Positions 1 through 8,810 of a DNA stretch of 64,000 nt are shown here, one piece after another; positions within the stretch are counted from its first letter, which is position 1, and each line of letters begins with the position of its first letter. This stretch comes from JAIXWP01 sp965247015 (GTDB lineage: Bacteria; Bacteroidota; Bacteroidia; Flavobacteriales_D; Sanyastnellaceae), in assembly GCA_965247015.1 (NCBI GenBank), contig CBDFGG010000006.1, forward strand, positions 372,001 through 436,000. The letters are read 5' to 3'. The translations under genes were made by a program, and so were the position numbers. The notes below the pieces were generated by a model. It was not told the DNA's origin. It searched no databases and was given only the letters and a program-made list of their open reading frames with translations.

Positions 1-28
1 GACAAGAGACAAATGACAAGAGTCAAGT
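1..28. repeat. Heptanucleotide array, family GACAAAT/GACAAGA
   Basis: Four 7-nt units (GACAAGA, GACAAAT, GACAAGA, GTCAAGT) start the window. The same units form a longer array at 36871-36926 and a single copy at 38005-38011. The array may continue upstream of the window. Confidence 0.8.
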
Positions 29-72
29 CTAATAGGGGTTAAAATACCCTAGTGTGGTGTAATAGAGGGGTC

Positions 73-80
73 TAGGTTTG
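73..80 (+). promoter_or_regulatory. Bacteroidota-type -7 box upstream of the 854-aa gene
   Basis: TAGGTTTG matches TAnnTTTG and lies 22 nt before the ATG at 103. This spacing implies a short leader of about 16 nt. No Shine-Dalgarno sequence is visible. Confidence 0.5.
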
Positions 81-102
81 TCAAACCAAATACACTAATA
101 CT

Positions 103-2667
103 ATGAGAACGATTTATATCATGAGCTTTTTGATCTCCTTTCTAACTTTTAGTGAGATTTCTAGTGGGCAGACTCCTAATGACTGCCATAATCTTCATAC
201 CGATTGTAACAATTGCCAAGATTGTATAAAAAACAAAAATGTAAAAAAACTCATCTATGATTTTGAATGCAAACTGTTCTACTTTGATGATACAATAGTA
301 ACTAGCCTTAATGACCTGAAATTAAAAAAAGATGAAAGCATCATACTACAAATAGAAAATGTAAATAGATATATCTACAATGTCGAAGTTGATGTAGCTG
401 AATTGAAATATATTTCCGAAGTGCCTGCAATGTTCTCTTCATTAATGCTGGGAGAAGGACTTGAGATACCTATTTCTAGCAATTCATCTGCGTCAATAGC
501 TGATGACGCAACAGATGAAGCTGAAGTTGATGAAGAAGAAACAGCAGATCCGCTACAAGAGGCGTTTACCGCATTGAGCGATATTATTCAAACTCTTCCT
601 TCATTTAAAGACCAATTGATTCCTGAAATCAATCTCCCAAAATTAAAAGCTAAAACTGCACAGGATCTCGCCACAGACTTGCTCGAACCGATTAATAAGG
701 AATTCGACGCACTAACAAAAAAAATTGACGAGGCAGAAATCTTGGCACTTACTAAAATAACAACTGAAAAAAATCTTTTTAGTCTTGATACAGTATTTAC
801 CAAGTTGAAAACATCACTTACAATTGAAAATGAGATTCAAACCTCACTTGAAAATATAGAAAATAATAGTCCTACAAAATACTTTCTAGTGAACGATACA
901 AATGATTCTTTCTTGAAATTTCAACCACTAGATAAAGAAAATATTCTTGCTCAGACACTTCAGACTATTCTTATTCCCACTTCAACTACAAAAATGAAAA
1001 GTGACTTGATCAACTTATATAATAAAAAATTCTCGGAGTCGGACACTTCAAGCATTATAAATATAGAAGGACTAAAATCTATTGCAGAAAAATCACCATT
1101 TAATATAAAAAACCAACTACAGATTGACAGTTTAAAAAATGTAAAGGTTCAAAAGGAATTTACTGAACTATATAAGCTAAATCTAATAGCAAAATTCAAT
1201 GAGATAAAAAAAGGGCTCGATAACAAAAAAATATCCGTATCCAGTGAAATCAATAACTATGTGATATCGGAATTCTTTTTCAATAATACAACTCTTGACT
1301 CTGATGAGATAAAGAATGAAAACCTTTCATATTTCATCAATTTACCTGAAGAAGAATCCACATACGACAAACTGCTCAAGCCTTCTTACACCAACGAGCT
1401 TATTGTAGAAAATAGCAAAGGATATTTGGGTACTTTAAACAAGATGTTTGGGGTTCCAACTCTAACTCTCGAAAGTTATTTATTGAATCTTCTTAATAGC
1501 GGACCTAAAAAAACAGAAGAACCATCACTTGAAAAGGACAGAAAGGAAATTCTTGCGCTTATGTCTTCTCTGTTGTCCAAACAGATTGATGCCTTGAGTG
1601 AGTGTGAAGTCAGTCGTCCTTGTTGTGATGAAAAAGAGGATCTTGACTTCATCGCTATTAAAGAAAAAATTGATGACTATAAATCTACTTTTGAGAAAAC
1701 TACCCTTGAAATAAAATCTAAGATTTCTAAACAGAAATCAAAAATTGAAGAGTTGATCAAAACAAATACGAAATGCATTGAACTCACAAAAAAACAAGAA
1801 GAAGAAAAAGACGATAAGAAAAAGAAAGAGCTTCAAGAAGAACTCAAAAAATTGAAGTGCTCCGAAGTTGAAAACGAAATCAAACTTGCGAATGAAATAT
1901 TAAAAAAATTCGAAACTGAACTTGCAGAAGTTGAGCTGACCTCTAAGGAAATTCTTGCCTTAAACAATGAAGACATCATCAACCTAATTTTATTTGCTCG
2001 AAATTATACTGCAGAGAATTATATATATAGAGTGCCTATATACTTTCCTACAACTTCTCTCACAGATTTAGCTATCAGTATTACCCCTCTAGCCGATACT
2101 CTAATGACGTTAAAACCACAAATACCATTTTATAATCAATCTAATTCGATAAGCGTCTTCCAAAAAGGGCATTGGAATGTTGGGTTTAGCACTGGTCCAT
2201 TTATCACTATTGGAAAATCCCTATCTGATCAGCGATATGTGTGGAAAAATCAAATTGAAAGCACTCTTTTAGGAAACGATACCACTGTATTGAAACTAGT
2301 CAGAAATGACAAGAGAAATAGATTCATGGGCTTAGCAAGTACTTTGAATTTAAACTGCCAAGTCACGAGATCCTTCAGTTGTGGATTTAGTTTTGGCGCG
2401 GGTCTCAGTATTGAAGAAAAACCTCGTCAAAATTATTTAGGCGGAGTCAATCTTTCATTTGGCATGAGTCATCCAATTGTGATTGGTGCCGGAATCCTGA
2501 CCACTCGAGTTGATCGATTTAATGATCTCATCTATGGAGATCCAAATCTTTCATACAAAGAAAAATCAGAGATTGAGTACAATAGAATATGGACCACAGG
2601 TGGCTACTTGATGGTTTCATACAGCATCACGAAAGTTAACAAGGAAAAGAAAGCAAGTAATAAATAA
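103..2667 (+). CDS. Secreted 854-aa protein of unknown function with coiled coil
   Basis: I do not recognise the family. The N-terminus (first ~22 residues) is a Sec-type signal peptide. A short Cys-rich segment follows (DCHNLHTDCNNCQDC, about residues 27-41), then an acidic Ala/Asp/Glu stretch near 125-145 and long Lys/Glu-rich helical regions. The strongest coiled coil spans about residues 520-640 and includes a CCDEKED segment. The last ~200 residues contain alternating aromatic/glycine strands (NVGFSTGPF, GGVNLSFGMS, GGYLMVSYSI) that look like an outer-membrane or membrane-apposed beta-sheet. The start at 103 is preceded by a TAnnTTTG box. It lies with two other unusual genes between heptamer arrays, and its codon use is AT-rich. 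I infer a surface or periplasmic structural role and no enzymatic motif is visible. Confidence 0.75.
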   Translation: MRTIYIMSFLISFLTFSEISSGQTPNDCHNLHTDCNNCQDCIKNKNVKKLIYDFECKLFYFDDTIVTSLNDLKLKKDESIILQIENVNRYIYNVEVDVAELKYISEVPAMFSSLMLGEGLEIPISSNSSASIADDATDEAEVDEEETADPLQEAFTALSDIIQTLPSFKDQLIPEINLPKLKAKTAQDLATDLLEPINKEFDALTKKIDEAEILALTKITTEKNLFSLDTVFTKLKTSLTIENEIQTSLENIENNSPTKYFLVNDTNDSFLKFQPLDKENILAQTLQTILIPTSTTKMKSDLINLYNKKFSESDTSSIINIEGLKSIAEKSPFNIKNQLQIDSLKNVKVQKEFTELYKLNLIAKFNEIKKGLDNKKISVSSEINNYVISEFFFNNTTLDSDEIKNENLSYFINLPEEESTYDKLLKPSYTNELIVENSKGYLGTLNKMFGVPTLTLESYLLNLLNSGPKKTEEPSLEKDRKEILALMSSLLSKQIDALSECEVSRPCCDEKEDLDFIAIKEKIDDYKSTFEKTTLEIKSKISKQKSKIEELIKTNTKCIELTKKQEEEKDDKKKKELQEELKKLKCSEVENEIKLANEILKKFETELAEVELTSKEILALNNEDIINLILFARNYTAENYIYRVPIYFPTTSLTDLAISITPLADTLMTLKPQIPFYNQSNSISVFQKGHWNVGFSTGPFITIGKSLSDQRYVWKNQIESTLLGNDTTVLKLVRNDKRNRFMGLASTLNLNCQVTRSFSCGFSFGAGLSIEEKPRQNYLGGVNLSFGMSHPIVIGAGILTTRVDRFNDLIYGDPNLSYKEKSEIEYNRIWTTGGYLMVSYSITKVNKEKKASNK

Positions 2668-2686
2668 GTCGCCGAACTACATTAAT

Positions 2687-2710
2687 GCCCGCAGAGTCAA
2701 ATCTGCGGGC
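2687..2710. terminator. Stem-loop between convergent genes
   Basis: A 9-bp perfect stem GCCCGCAGA / TCTGCGGGC encloses a 6-nt loop and lies between the stop at 2667 and the stop of the opposing gene at 2740. The T-run is poor (TATTT), so termination is likely but not canonical. Confidence 0.6.
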
Positions 2711-2739
2711 TATTTAGCCTAAGAAAATTGAAAAAAAAA

Positions 2740-3789
2740 CTATTTTGATAGTGCCAAGTATGCCAGCACAGCATAACTGTGATACTTTGAATCACTAATA
2801 AGCTCTTGTTTTGTTAAACCAATTATTTCATTGGTAAATTCTGGTGTTAGGCTTTCATTTTCTTTGATTTTCTTTGTTAGATTCTCATACGATATCGACG
2901 ATTCAAGTTCTAAAAAAAACTCTGGCTTTCCTCCTCTTACTAATTCTCTGCACAACATTAGAGGTACGATCTTAGTCGAATCATAGGATTCATTCTCGAT
3001 ACCAAGCTCTTGAGATAATTCGACCAAAAGATCCCCCATAATCAATTTATTTATTGTTCCGTTTTCCTCAAGTGTAGCTTCTGTATAGCTCAAAGCAAAT
3101 GATAGCGGCAGGCCCCACTTACTTTCACCAATCATAACGTTCTTACTTCTTTTGCGTAATACAATAACTTCTACACCATCATTTCTCTTGGCTCTAATCC
3201 CCATTCCAACTCCAATTGTATTCGCTAATCTTGATTGACTTAATGAAGGAAGATCTCCACTCCTCAAATTGGATTGAACTCTATCCCATTCTCTCATATT
3301 CTTTGCTTGAACCTCCTCTATCATATCTCTTTTAAATGGCCTATCCAAGATGAGGTTGGTTCCAACCTGATCGAAGTACCTTGCCTTTTGCACTATTATA
3401 GATAACTGACCATCCTTGACTGAATAGTCACATATACGAATGCTTGGATTATCGCCTTTATTTAGTTTTCCTTTAGACTTTAGCTCTTCTATAATCTTCT
3501 TTCTCAATGATGCAAATAAAGCGGGGTACTTATATGTCCCATTGAATGTATATACTCCCCATGAAACCTGAGAATTCTGTCGATAGTCAAAAATAACCTC
3601 ATAAGGTGTTCTTATATTAAATCTGGTATCCTCAAGTAGAGTACCGGTATCTTCCAATCTGTGGTAATAAGAAAGTAATTCCTCTGTGTCATACTCTAAC
3701 CTCTTTTTACCTTTCAAATATGAAACGATGGCTTGATAAGTCCTTTCTAGTATAGGAATTAATTTTAATGAAGTAGTTACAGGCTCCAT
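2740..3789 (-). CDS. Protein with a degenerate C-terminal Nudix-like domain
   Basis: 349 aa, soluble, no signal peptide. Residues 1-170 form an unassigned mixed alpha/beta region. Residues ~188-345 resemble a Nudix fold: a strand pair near 190-212, the KWGLPLSF turn (224-231), then VELSQELGI at 256-264, which aligns with the Nudix-box core REuxEExGu except Arg to Val and the first Glu to Gln. The upstream Gly/Glu of the box are also displaced, so hydrolysis is doubtful and ligand binding seems more likely. The promoter TATATTTG (minus strand, 3844-3851) lies in a 13-bp sequence also found upstream of the next gene. Together with its accessory setting this suggests a nucleotide-sensing role, possibly in defence. 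The function is unproven. Confidence 0.6.
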   Translation of the reverse strand: MEPVTTSLKLIPILERTYQAIVSYLKGKKRLEYDTEELLSYYHRLEDTGTLLEDTRFNIRTPYEVIFDYRQNSQVSWGVYTFNGTYKYPALFASLRKKIIEELKSKGKLNKGDNPSIRICDYSVKDGQLSIIVQKARYFDQVGTNLILDRPFKRDMIEEVQAKNMREWDRVQSNLRSGDLPSLSQSRLANTIGVGMGIRAKRNDGVEVIVLRKRSKNVMIGESKWGLPLSFALSYTEATLEENGTINKLIMGDLLVELSQELGIENESYDSTKIVPLMLCRELVRGGKPEFFLELESSISYENLTKKIKENESLTPEFTNEIIGLTKQELISDSKYHSYAVLAYLALSK

Positions 3790-3843
3790 AAATAGTGTTA
3801 GATGAAAGAAAGTTCAGGAATGGTAATCTATAAGATTTCAAAT

Positions 3844-3851
3844 CAAATATA
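3844..3851 (-). promoter_or_regulatory. -7 box of the Nudix-like gene
   Basis: On the minus strand this reads TATATTTG, a perfect TAnnTTTG. The surrounding AAATCAAATATAT is repeated at the promoter of the neighbouring gene (4547-4554), so the two genes may be co-expressed although they are separately transcribed. Confidence 0.5.
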
Positions 3852-4036
3852 TAGATAAAGGACCCCGAGACTTTGAAAGAAAATCATATTTAAACAATTT
3901 TTCCCTATTGCACAAACAGATTTCAAATTGGTATGCCCGAAGAAATAACTATTAAGAATGATATATCTTCTAAATCAATTTGAATACTTTATCCTACAGA
4001 CCTTCTGTAAATACCCATGATAATTTCTTCAAAATC

Positions 4037-4525
4037 CTACTTTATATAGACCTCAACACTGCCATAGGAGTCCGCAGCTGCTGAATTATAAGTCCCGAAA
4101 AGACGTTTGGGATTTTCTGGATCAATTTTCAATTTGAACTGACCAAAAACATCTCTATTTGCCTTGAGGTCATATCGAATAAACAGACTGTCTCCTAATA
4201 TTTCTGTATCAGTCCATTCGAGCTTAAAATGTGATGCAGCAACTTTGCCATTATACAATGTTTGCTCACCTTTTCCACTAATAAAATTATCCTTCTGATC
4301 AACATAGACCTCATAAATATATTCGTCTCCCGTATATCTATTTAGATTATCGTACTCGCAATTAACCTTAATTTTCCAAGTACCCCTCAGGTTAGGGCTG
4401 CTAGACTCAGGTTTAAACTGTTTAAACAATGCGACACCACCTCCTAAAACTGAAATGATTGTACCAAGTAGTGCTAATCGTTTGAGGAGCGGAGAATTTT
4501 CTTTTTCAGTAAAGTCGGTCATCAA
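4037..4525 (-). CDS. Small membrane protein with C-terminal beta-rich domain (possibly Cap15-like)
   Basis: 162 aa. A short polar N-terminus is followed by one hydrophobic helix (residues ~14-36), a linker, and a beta-strand-rich domain (46-162) starting LRGTWKIKV and ending GTYNSAAADSYGSVEVYI. This layout resembles lipocalin-like beta-barrels and the CBASS effector Cap15, in which transmembrane helices precede a minimal beta-barrel that senses a nucleotide signal. Cap15 normally has two helices and sits beside a CD-NTase; here I see one helix and no CD-NTase in the window. It may therefore be an orphan, part of an unknown system with the Nudix-like neighbour, or an unrelated lipocalin-like protein. 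The gene boundaries are good; the assignment is weak. Confidence 0.6.
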   Translation of the reverse strand: MMTDFTEKENSPLLKRLALLGTIISVLGGGVALFKQFKPESSSPNLRGTWKIKVNCEYDNLNRYTGDEYIYEVYVDQKDNFISGKGEQTLYNGKVAASHFKLEWTDTEILGDSLFIRYDLKANRDVFGQFKLKIDPENPKRLFGTYNSAAADSYGSVEVYIK

Positions 4526-4546
4526 ATTAAGTTTTATAGTTTAAAT

Positions 4547-4554
4547 CAAATATA
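4547..4554 (-). promoter_or_regulatory. -7 box of the membrane/beta-domain gene
   Basis: Minus-strand TATATTTG, 21 nt upstream of the ATG (4523-4525). It shares the flanking AAATCAAATATAT with the promoter at 3844. Confidence 0.5.
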
Positions 4555-4617
4555 TCAAAATTAATGATTACTGATTCGTAGATTCTACAGAGAACCGCTT
4601 CAAAAAAATTAAATCCT

Positions 4618-5052
4618 AATTCCCGAATCTCGAATTTCAAATCTCAAATCCCGAATATCGAGATTTGAGAATCGAGAACCGATGATTAAGGGCGCGGGCG
4701 GTGCCGATCGTGAGGGTGGTAGTGGTGAGGATGAGCAGAAACGCTCTCCCACCGCTATCGGCCAACGTACGCGGAACAATTTTTCAAAAAAAAAGAAATT
4801 CGAAATTCGTAATTCGTAATTCGAGACTTGGAGAAGCATTGACAAATTGAAATAATAACTCCCGCATTTCGAATCGAAATTTAGAATGAGAATAAGATAG
4901 AAAATGAATAGAGTGATTAGAAGACGGAGAGAGATCATTCATTCTCGAATCCCGAATCCCGAATTTCGAATCCCGAATCGAGAATCGACAATCGAGAATC
5001 AAGAATCGAGAATCAAGAATCGAGAATCAAGAATCGAGAATCAAGAATCGAG
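4618..5052. repeat. Heptanucleotide-repeat intergenic region, family GAATCAA/GAATCGA/CGAATCC
   Basis: The 529-nt gap between 4526 and 5054 has no convincing gene. It holds three blocks of degenerate 7-nt units: 4618-4680 (CCGAATC, TCGAATT, TCAAATC), 4795-4835 (CGAAATT, CGTAATT) and 4940-5052, which ends in about ten alternating GAATCGA/GAATCAA units. A hairpin CTCAAATC...GATTTGAG lies at 4643-4669. Between the blocks, 4681-4775 is a GC-rich stretch of unlike composition with no recognisable feature. The open frames seen here simply reflect stop-free repeats. Confidence 0.8.
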
Positions 5053-5054
5053 CA

Positions 5055-5903
5055 TCAAATCAAAGGAAGCAAGATTTTTAGACTCCAAATGGTGGTGAGA
5101 ATTCCGATGAGGAGATAACTGGCCTTCTTGCTTAGTCTGCCGGCTAAAAGCGCTGCTATTGGTGCTGCTAAAACACCGCCGATAATAAGAGCTATGATCA
5201 CGTTCCAATGCGCGATGCCGATAAAGGCAAAGAAGGTGAGCGCACTTGAGAATGTCACAAAAAATTCGGTAAGACTTACTGAACCTATGATCGATTTCGG
5301 ATCGCTACTGGTGCGTAACAATGTGCTCGTCACTAATGGCCCCCAACCTCCCCCACCAAAAGAATCAAGAAATCCACCGGTAGCTGCTAAGCGTCCCACG
5401 TGCTTTATTTCTTGATGTATAAAAACTTTTCTGAAGAATAAAAAAATATATTTTATTCCTAGAATTAAAATATAAATCGCTAAAACGGGTTTCACCCACG
5501 ACGCGTAAGCTTCTCCAAAATAGGACAAACAAGCTGCTCCAAGCACAGCACCTATCACTCCAGGAATGACAAGCCTTTTGAAGAGTTTCATATCTACATT
5601 ACCAAACTTATAATGCGAATATCCACTAGCGGCAGAAGTGAATATTTCGGAAGTATGAATACTCGAACTGATGGAAGCCAAATTAATATTGAATGATAAT
5701 AAAAAAGAAGCTGATACGATTCCATACCCCATTCCCAACATCCCATCCACTAGCTGTGCAAAGAATCCCGCCGCCAAACACCAATAGAATGTTTCGTCAA
5801 TAATACCGTTGTCGGGAAAGGCATATGTGATGGCCGAACACACTAGCAAAACGCCAAAACCAATGGTAAGGGTAATGACTATGTTTTTCCAAAATGAACG
5901 CAT
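5055..5903 (-). CDS. TauE/SafE-family sulfite/anion transporter
   Basis: 282 aa, with about eight hydrophobic helices in two halves, typical of the TauE/SafE (DUF81) family that moves sulfite, sulfonates or related anions across the inner membrane. The conserved glycine-rich segment GGFLDSFGGGGWGPLVTS falls in the second half, and the first half has the matching AQLVDGMLGMGYG. The ATG (5901-5903) is one nucleotide downstream of the cysN stop, so it is the last gene of the cysH-cysD-cysN operon. Its role is probably sulfate uptake or export of excess sulfite. The stop codon directly abuts the GAATCGA heptamer array. Confidence 0.9.
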   Translation of the reverse strand: MRSFWKNIVITLTIGFGVLLVCSAITYAFPDNGIIDETFYWCLAAGFFAQLVDGMLGMGYGIVSASFLLSFNINLASISSSIHTSEIFTSAASGYSHYKFGNVDMKLFKRLVIPGVIGAVLGAACLSYFGEAYASWVKPVLAIYILILGIKYIFLFFRKVFIHQEIKHVGRLAATGGFLDSFGGGGWGPLVTSTLLRTSSDPKSIIGSVSLTEFFVTFSSALTFFAFIGIAHWNVIIALIIGGVLAAPIAALLAGRLSKKASYLLIGILTTIWSLKILLPLI

Positions 5904-5904
5904 C

Positions 5905-7152
5905 CTACTCGTGAATAAACATTAATGCCCCAGCGGTTCCATGGGCAGTCTCATCGACCAAAATGGCTTGTCCCAAGCCCGTATTAGCAGAATAGTTATC
6001 AATGAAAAGTGGTTGTTGTACTTTAATTTTTACATGTACTAAATCATTCAATTTAACCTGATCCGTTTCAAATAATTCTACCAGATTTTGAATATCCATT
6101 TTCGATACAACTTCTTTTACCACGCATCGTACTTGCTTGCTGTTTTGTTGTAATAAATACTTCCCTCCGACTACCAGCGGGCGCTCATCCATCCAACACA
6201 TCCAAGCATCCACTTCATTCATCAATTGCGTGTGAGCAGTTGATAGAGTAATAATATCTCCTCGGGAAATATCGACATCATCTTCGAGCTCTATTGTTAC
6301 CACTTGACCTTCCTGTGCCTTCGATACACTTTCACCCGCCACCAAAATATTTGCGACACGTGTGTTCAACTGACTTGGCCAAACGGTGATGTCATCGCCT
6401 TTACTGATGATTCCACTTAATACCTTTCCTGCATAACCTCTAAAGTCATGCAATTCCTTTGTTTGCGGTCTATTCACATACTGCACCTGAAATCGAAAGG
6501 GCTTATCTATACTCGCATTCCGCACTGGCAACTCTTCTAATAATGTCAAAAGTGAAACGCCTTGATACCACGACATCTGAGACGAAGCATGAATAACATT
6601 CTCACCAGTCAGCGCTGAAATGGGGATGTACCGAACATTCTCAAGTTTTAAGGTGCTTTTTATCTGCTCATATTCCGTAACAATTTCTTTGTAACGCTCC
6701 TTACTGTAGTTCATCAAATCCATTTTATTGATAGCTACAATAACGTATTCAATATTCAACGCTGCGGCAATGTAACTGTGTCGCTTGGTTTGTTCGATGA
6801 TCCCATTGCGGGCATCAATAAGAATGACCATTGCATCCGCCGTGCTAGCGCCCGTGATCATATTTCGCGTGTACTGAATATGCCCAGGAGTATCGGCAAT
6901 AATGAATTTTCTATTGGGCGTCGTAAAATACTTATAGGCTACATCAATCGTAATTCCTTGTTCTCTCTCGGCGCGTAAACCATCTGTGAGAAGTGCAAGA
7001 TCAATTTCGCCTTCCGCAACATTTTTGCTTTGTTGCTGCAAGGTTTCCAATTGATCTACCAATATGCTTTTGCTATCGTATAATAGTCGGCCGATGAGTG
7101 TGCTCTTTCCGTCATCCACACTGCCCGCCGTCAAAAATCTTAGAATGTCCAT
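5905..7152 (-). CDS. cysN: Sulfate adenylyltransferase subunit 1 (GTPase)
   Basis: 415 aa, EF-Tu-like GTPase subunit of ATP sulfurylase, which couples GTP hydrolysis to formation of adenylylsulfate (APS). The G1 P-loop is GSVDDGKST (residues 10-18), G3 is DTPGH (87-91) and G4 is NKMD (142-145). The second and third beta-barrel domains follow. The protein ends at the usual CysN length with no fused APS kinase (CysC) domain, which fits direct reduction of APS by the reductase in this operon. It sits 12 nt downstream of cysD. Confidence 0.95.
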   Translation of the reverse strand: MDILRFLTAGSVDDGKSTLIGRLLYDSKSILVDQLETLQQQSKNVAEGEIDLALLTDGLRAEREQGITIDVAYKYFTTPNRKFIIADTPGHIQYTRNMITGASTADAMVILIDARNGIIEQTKRHSYIAAALNIEYVIVAINKMDLMNYSKERYKEIVTEYEQIKSTLKLENVRYIPISALTGENVIHASSQMSWYQGVSLLTLLEELPVRNASIDKPFRFQVQYVNRPQTKELHDFRGYAGKVLSGIISKGDDITVWPSQLNTRVANILVAGESVSKAQEGQVVTIELEDDVDISRGDIITLSTAHTQLMNEVDAWMCWMDERPLVVGGKYLLQQNSKQVRCVVKEVVSKMDIQNLVELFETDQVKLNDLVHVKIKVQQPLFIDNYSANTGLGQAILVDETAHGTAGALMFIHE

Positions 7153-7164
7153 TCGTTGATTGAT

Positions 7165-8058
7165 TTAAAAATAACCGTTCTTCTTTCTGTCTTCCATCGC
7201 TGCCTCCGACATCCGGTCGTCCATTCGGGTTTCGCCGCGTTCACTGATTCTTGTTGCCGTAATTTCATCGATTACTTCCTGCAATGTTTCTGCATTGCTC
7301 TCTACTGCAGCCGTACACGTCATGTCTCCAACAGTGCGGTAGCGAACTTTTTTTGTAACTACGACATCATCGTTTTCGATGTTTACAAATTCATTCGTGG
7401 CCAACCATTGTTTGCCACTTTGAATGACCTCTCGCTCGTGTGCGAAATAGATGGAAGGTAACTCAATATTTTCTCGGGCGATATAATTCCAAATGTCGAG
7501 TTCGGTCCAATTGCTAATCGGGAAGACACGTACATTCTCGCCTTTCGAAATGCGGCCATTGTAGATGTTCCAAAGTTCTGGTCGTTGCTTTTTAGGTTCC
7601 CATGTTCCGAACTCATCTCGCACAGAGAATATGCGTTCTTTGGCCCGCGCTTTCTCTTCATCTCGGCGCGCTCCGCCCAAACATGCATCAAACGAAAACT
7701 CTTCGATGGTATCTAGCAGCGTGTAAGATTGCAAGGCATTGCGCGAAGGAAACTTTCCTTTAGGATCGGTGAGTCGGTGCTTTGCAATAGAATCTTCGAC
7801 CTTGCGAACAATGAGTTGAGCATGTACTTGCTCCGCTAGCTTATCGCGAAAATCAAGTGCTTCAGGAAAATTGTGACCGGTATCTATATGTACTAGCGGA
7901 AACGGAATGTTGGCTGGTGCGAATGCTTTTTTTGCCAGATGCACCATCACTATACTGTCCTTGCCCCCACTGAATAAAAGTGCAGGACGCTCGAATTGTC
8001 CTGCCACTTCGAGCATGATATGCATCGCTTCTGCTTCTAGAAAATCTAAATGATCCAT
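7165..8058 (-). CDS. cysD: Sulfate adenylyltransferase subunit 2
   Basis: 297 aa, PP-loop ATP pyrophosphatase superfamily, catalytic subunit of ATP sulfurylase. The PP-loop SGGKDS is at residues 30-35, and the C-terminus carries the family-typical ERGETRMDDRMSEAAME followed by KKNGYF. Length is normal. It lies 3 nt downstream of cysH and 12 nt upstream of cysN, so it is translated from the same mRNA and its product pairs with CysN. Confidence 0.96.
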   Translation of the reverse strand: MDHLDFLEAEAMHIMLEVAGQFERPALLFSGGKDSIVMVHLAKKAFAPANIPFPLVHIDTGHNFPEALDFRDKLAEQVHAQLIVRKVEDSIAKHRLTDPKGKFPSRNALQSYTLLDTIEEFSFDACLGGARRDEEKARAKERIFSVRDEFGTWEPKKQRPELWNIYNGRISKGENVRVFPISNWTELDIWNYIARENIELPSIYFAHEREVIQSGKQWLATNEFVNIENDDVVVTKKVRYRTVGDMTCTAAVESNAETLQEVIDEITATRISERGETRMDDRMSEAAMEDRKKNGYF

Positions 8059-8061
8059 AAA

Positions 8062-8766
8062 CTATGATTGATGAAGTCCACATTCCTTTTTACTTTGATC
8101 TTCCCACCACCATCTTCCGGCGCGGGCATCTTCGCCTTCCTTCACAGCTCTGGTGCAGGGTGCACAGCCGATGCTTGGAAAACCTTTGTCGTGTAGACTA
8201 TTATAAATGATATTATTTTTTAAAATAAAATGTGATACGTCTTCGTCGGTCCAGAAGAACAACGGATGAATTTTTATGATTTGATTCACCTCATCCCATT
8301 CCACGGGTGAGAAATTATTTCGATTAGGAGATTGCGAAGCTCTTATACCTGTGAGCCAGATCTGATATCCTTGCAAAGCTCTTTTTAAAGGAAGCACCTT
8401 TCTAATATGACAACATGATTTGCGTAGCTCTACAGATTGGTAGAAGGCATTCGGACCATGCTCAGTAACGTAATTTTCAAGCGCCTCTTGATGCGGCTGA
8501 AAGGTTCGAATGGTAGATTGATATCGCTCTAAGGTCCGCGACCAAACACTATAAGTTTCGGGAAATAAACGCCCTGTATCCAGCGTAAATACATCCATAT
8601 TCAACGCTTGAGACCAAATGAGATGTGAAATAATTTGATCTTCCTTACTGAAACTGGTCGATAATGTAATCTTAGTTTTTGCCTTATCTGTCAACGCTTT
8701 CAGGTCAGCTTCGATATTTGCTGGTGTTTGAAATAAGGAGGTATATTCTTGTAAATTGACAATCAT
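8062..8766 (-). CDS. cysH: Adenylylsulfate (APS) reductase, 4Fe-4S type
   Basis: 234 aa, PAPS/APS reductase family. The nucleotide-binding motif STSFSKEDQ is at ~36-44. The cluster-ligand pairs are present: C118-C119 (SCCHIRK) and C201-x-x-C204 (GCAPC), with the catalytic C229 in KKECGLH near the C-terminus. The two Cys pairs mark the iron-sulfur APS-reducing type over the PAPS-only type. This agrees with the absence of cysC. It is the first gene of the operon. A -7 box (TATTTTTG, 8786-8793 minus) and an overlapping palindrome at 8811-8827 lie upstream. Confidence 0.94.
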   Translation of the reverse strand: MIVNLQEYTSLFQTPANIEADLKALTDKAKTKITLSTSFSKEDQIISHLIWSQALNMDVFTLDTGRLFPETYSVWSRTLERYQSTIRTFQPHQEALENYVTEHGPNAFYQSVELRKSCCHIRKVLPLKRALQGYQIWLTGIRASQSPNRNNFSPVEWDEVNQIIKIHPLFFWTDEDVSHFILKNNIIYNSLHDKGFPSIGCAPCTRAVKEGEDARAGRWWWEDQSKKECGLHQS

Positions 8767-8785
8767 AGTAAGTGTTGAAAGGCGA

Positions 8786-8793
8786 CAAAAATA
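8786..8793 (-). promoter_or_regulatory. -7 box of the cysH-cysD-cysN-tauE operon
   Basis: Minus-strand TATTTTTG matches TAnnTTTG, 19 nt before the cysH ATG. The predicted -33 region falls on the palindrome at 8811-8827, so binding there should block initiation. Confidence 0.6.
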
Positions 8794-8810
8794 TACAATA
8801 TCCTATTACT

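Noticed and set aside
588..803. 71-codon minus-strand frame inside the first gene
   Set aside because: It is an antisense shadow of a long plus-strand gene with signal peptide, with no promoter or family match.
1..4600. Mobile element bounded by direct repeats
   Set aside because: The flanking arrays belong to different heptamer families, and no integrase, transposase or target duplication was seen; only an accessory patch can be claimed.
4976..5052. CRISPR-like array
   Set aside because: The units are 7-14 nt and contiguous, with no unique spacers and no cas genes.
4609..5098. Several open frames on both strands in the 4.5-5.1 kb gap
   Set aside because: They arise because the heptamer units lack stop codons; the peptides are repetitive (RIENQESRI-like) and have no start context or similarity.
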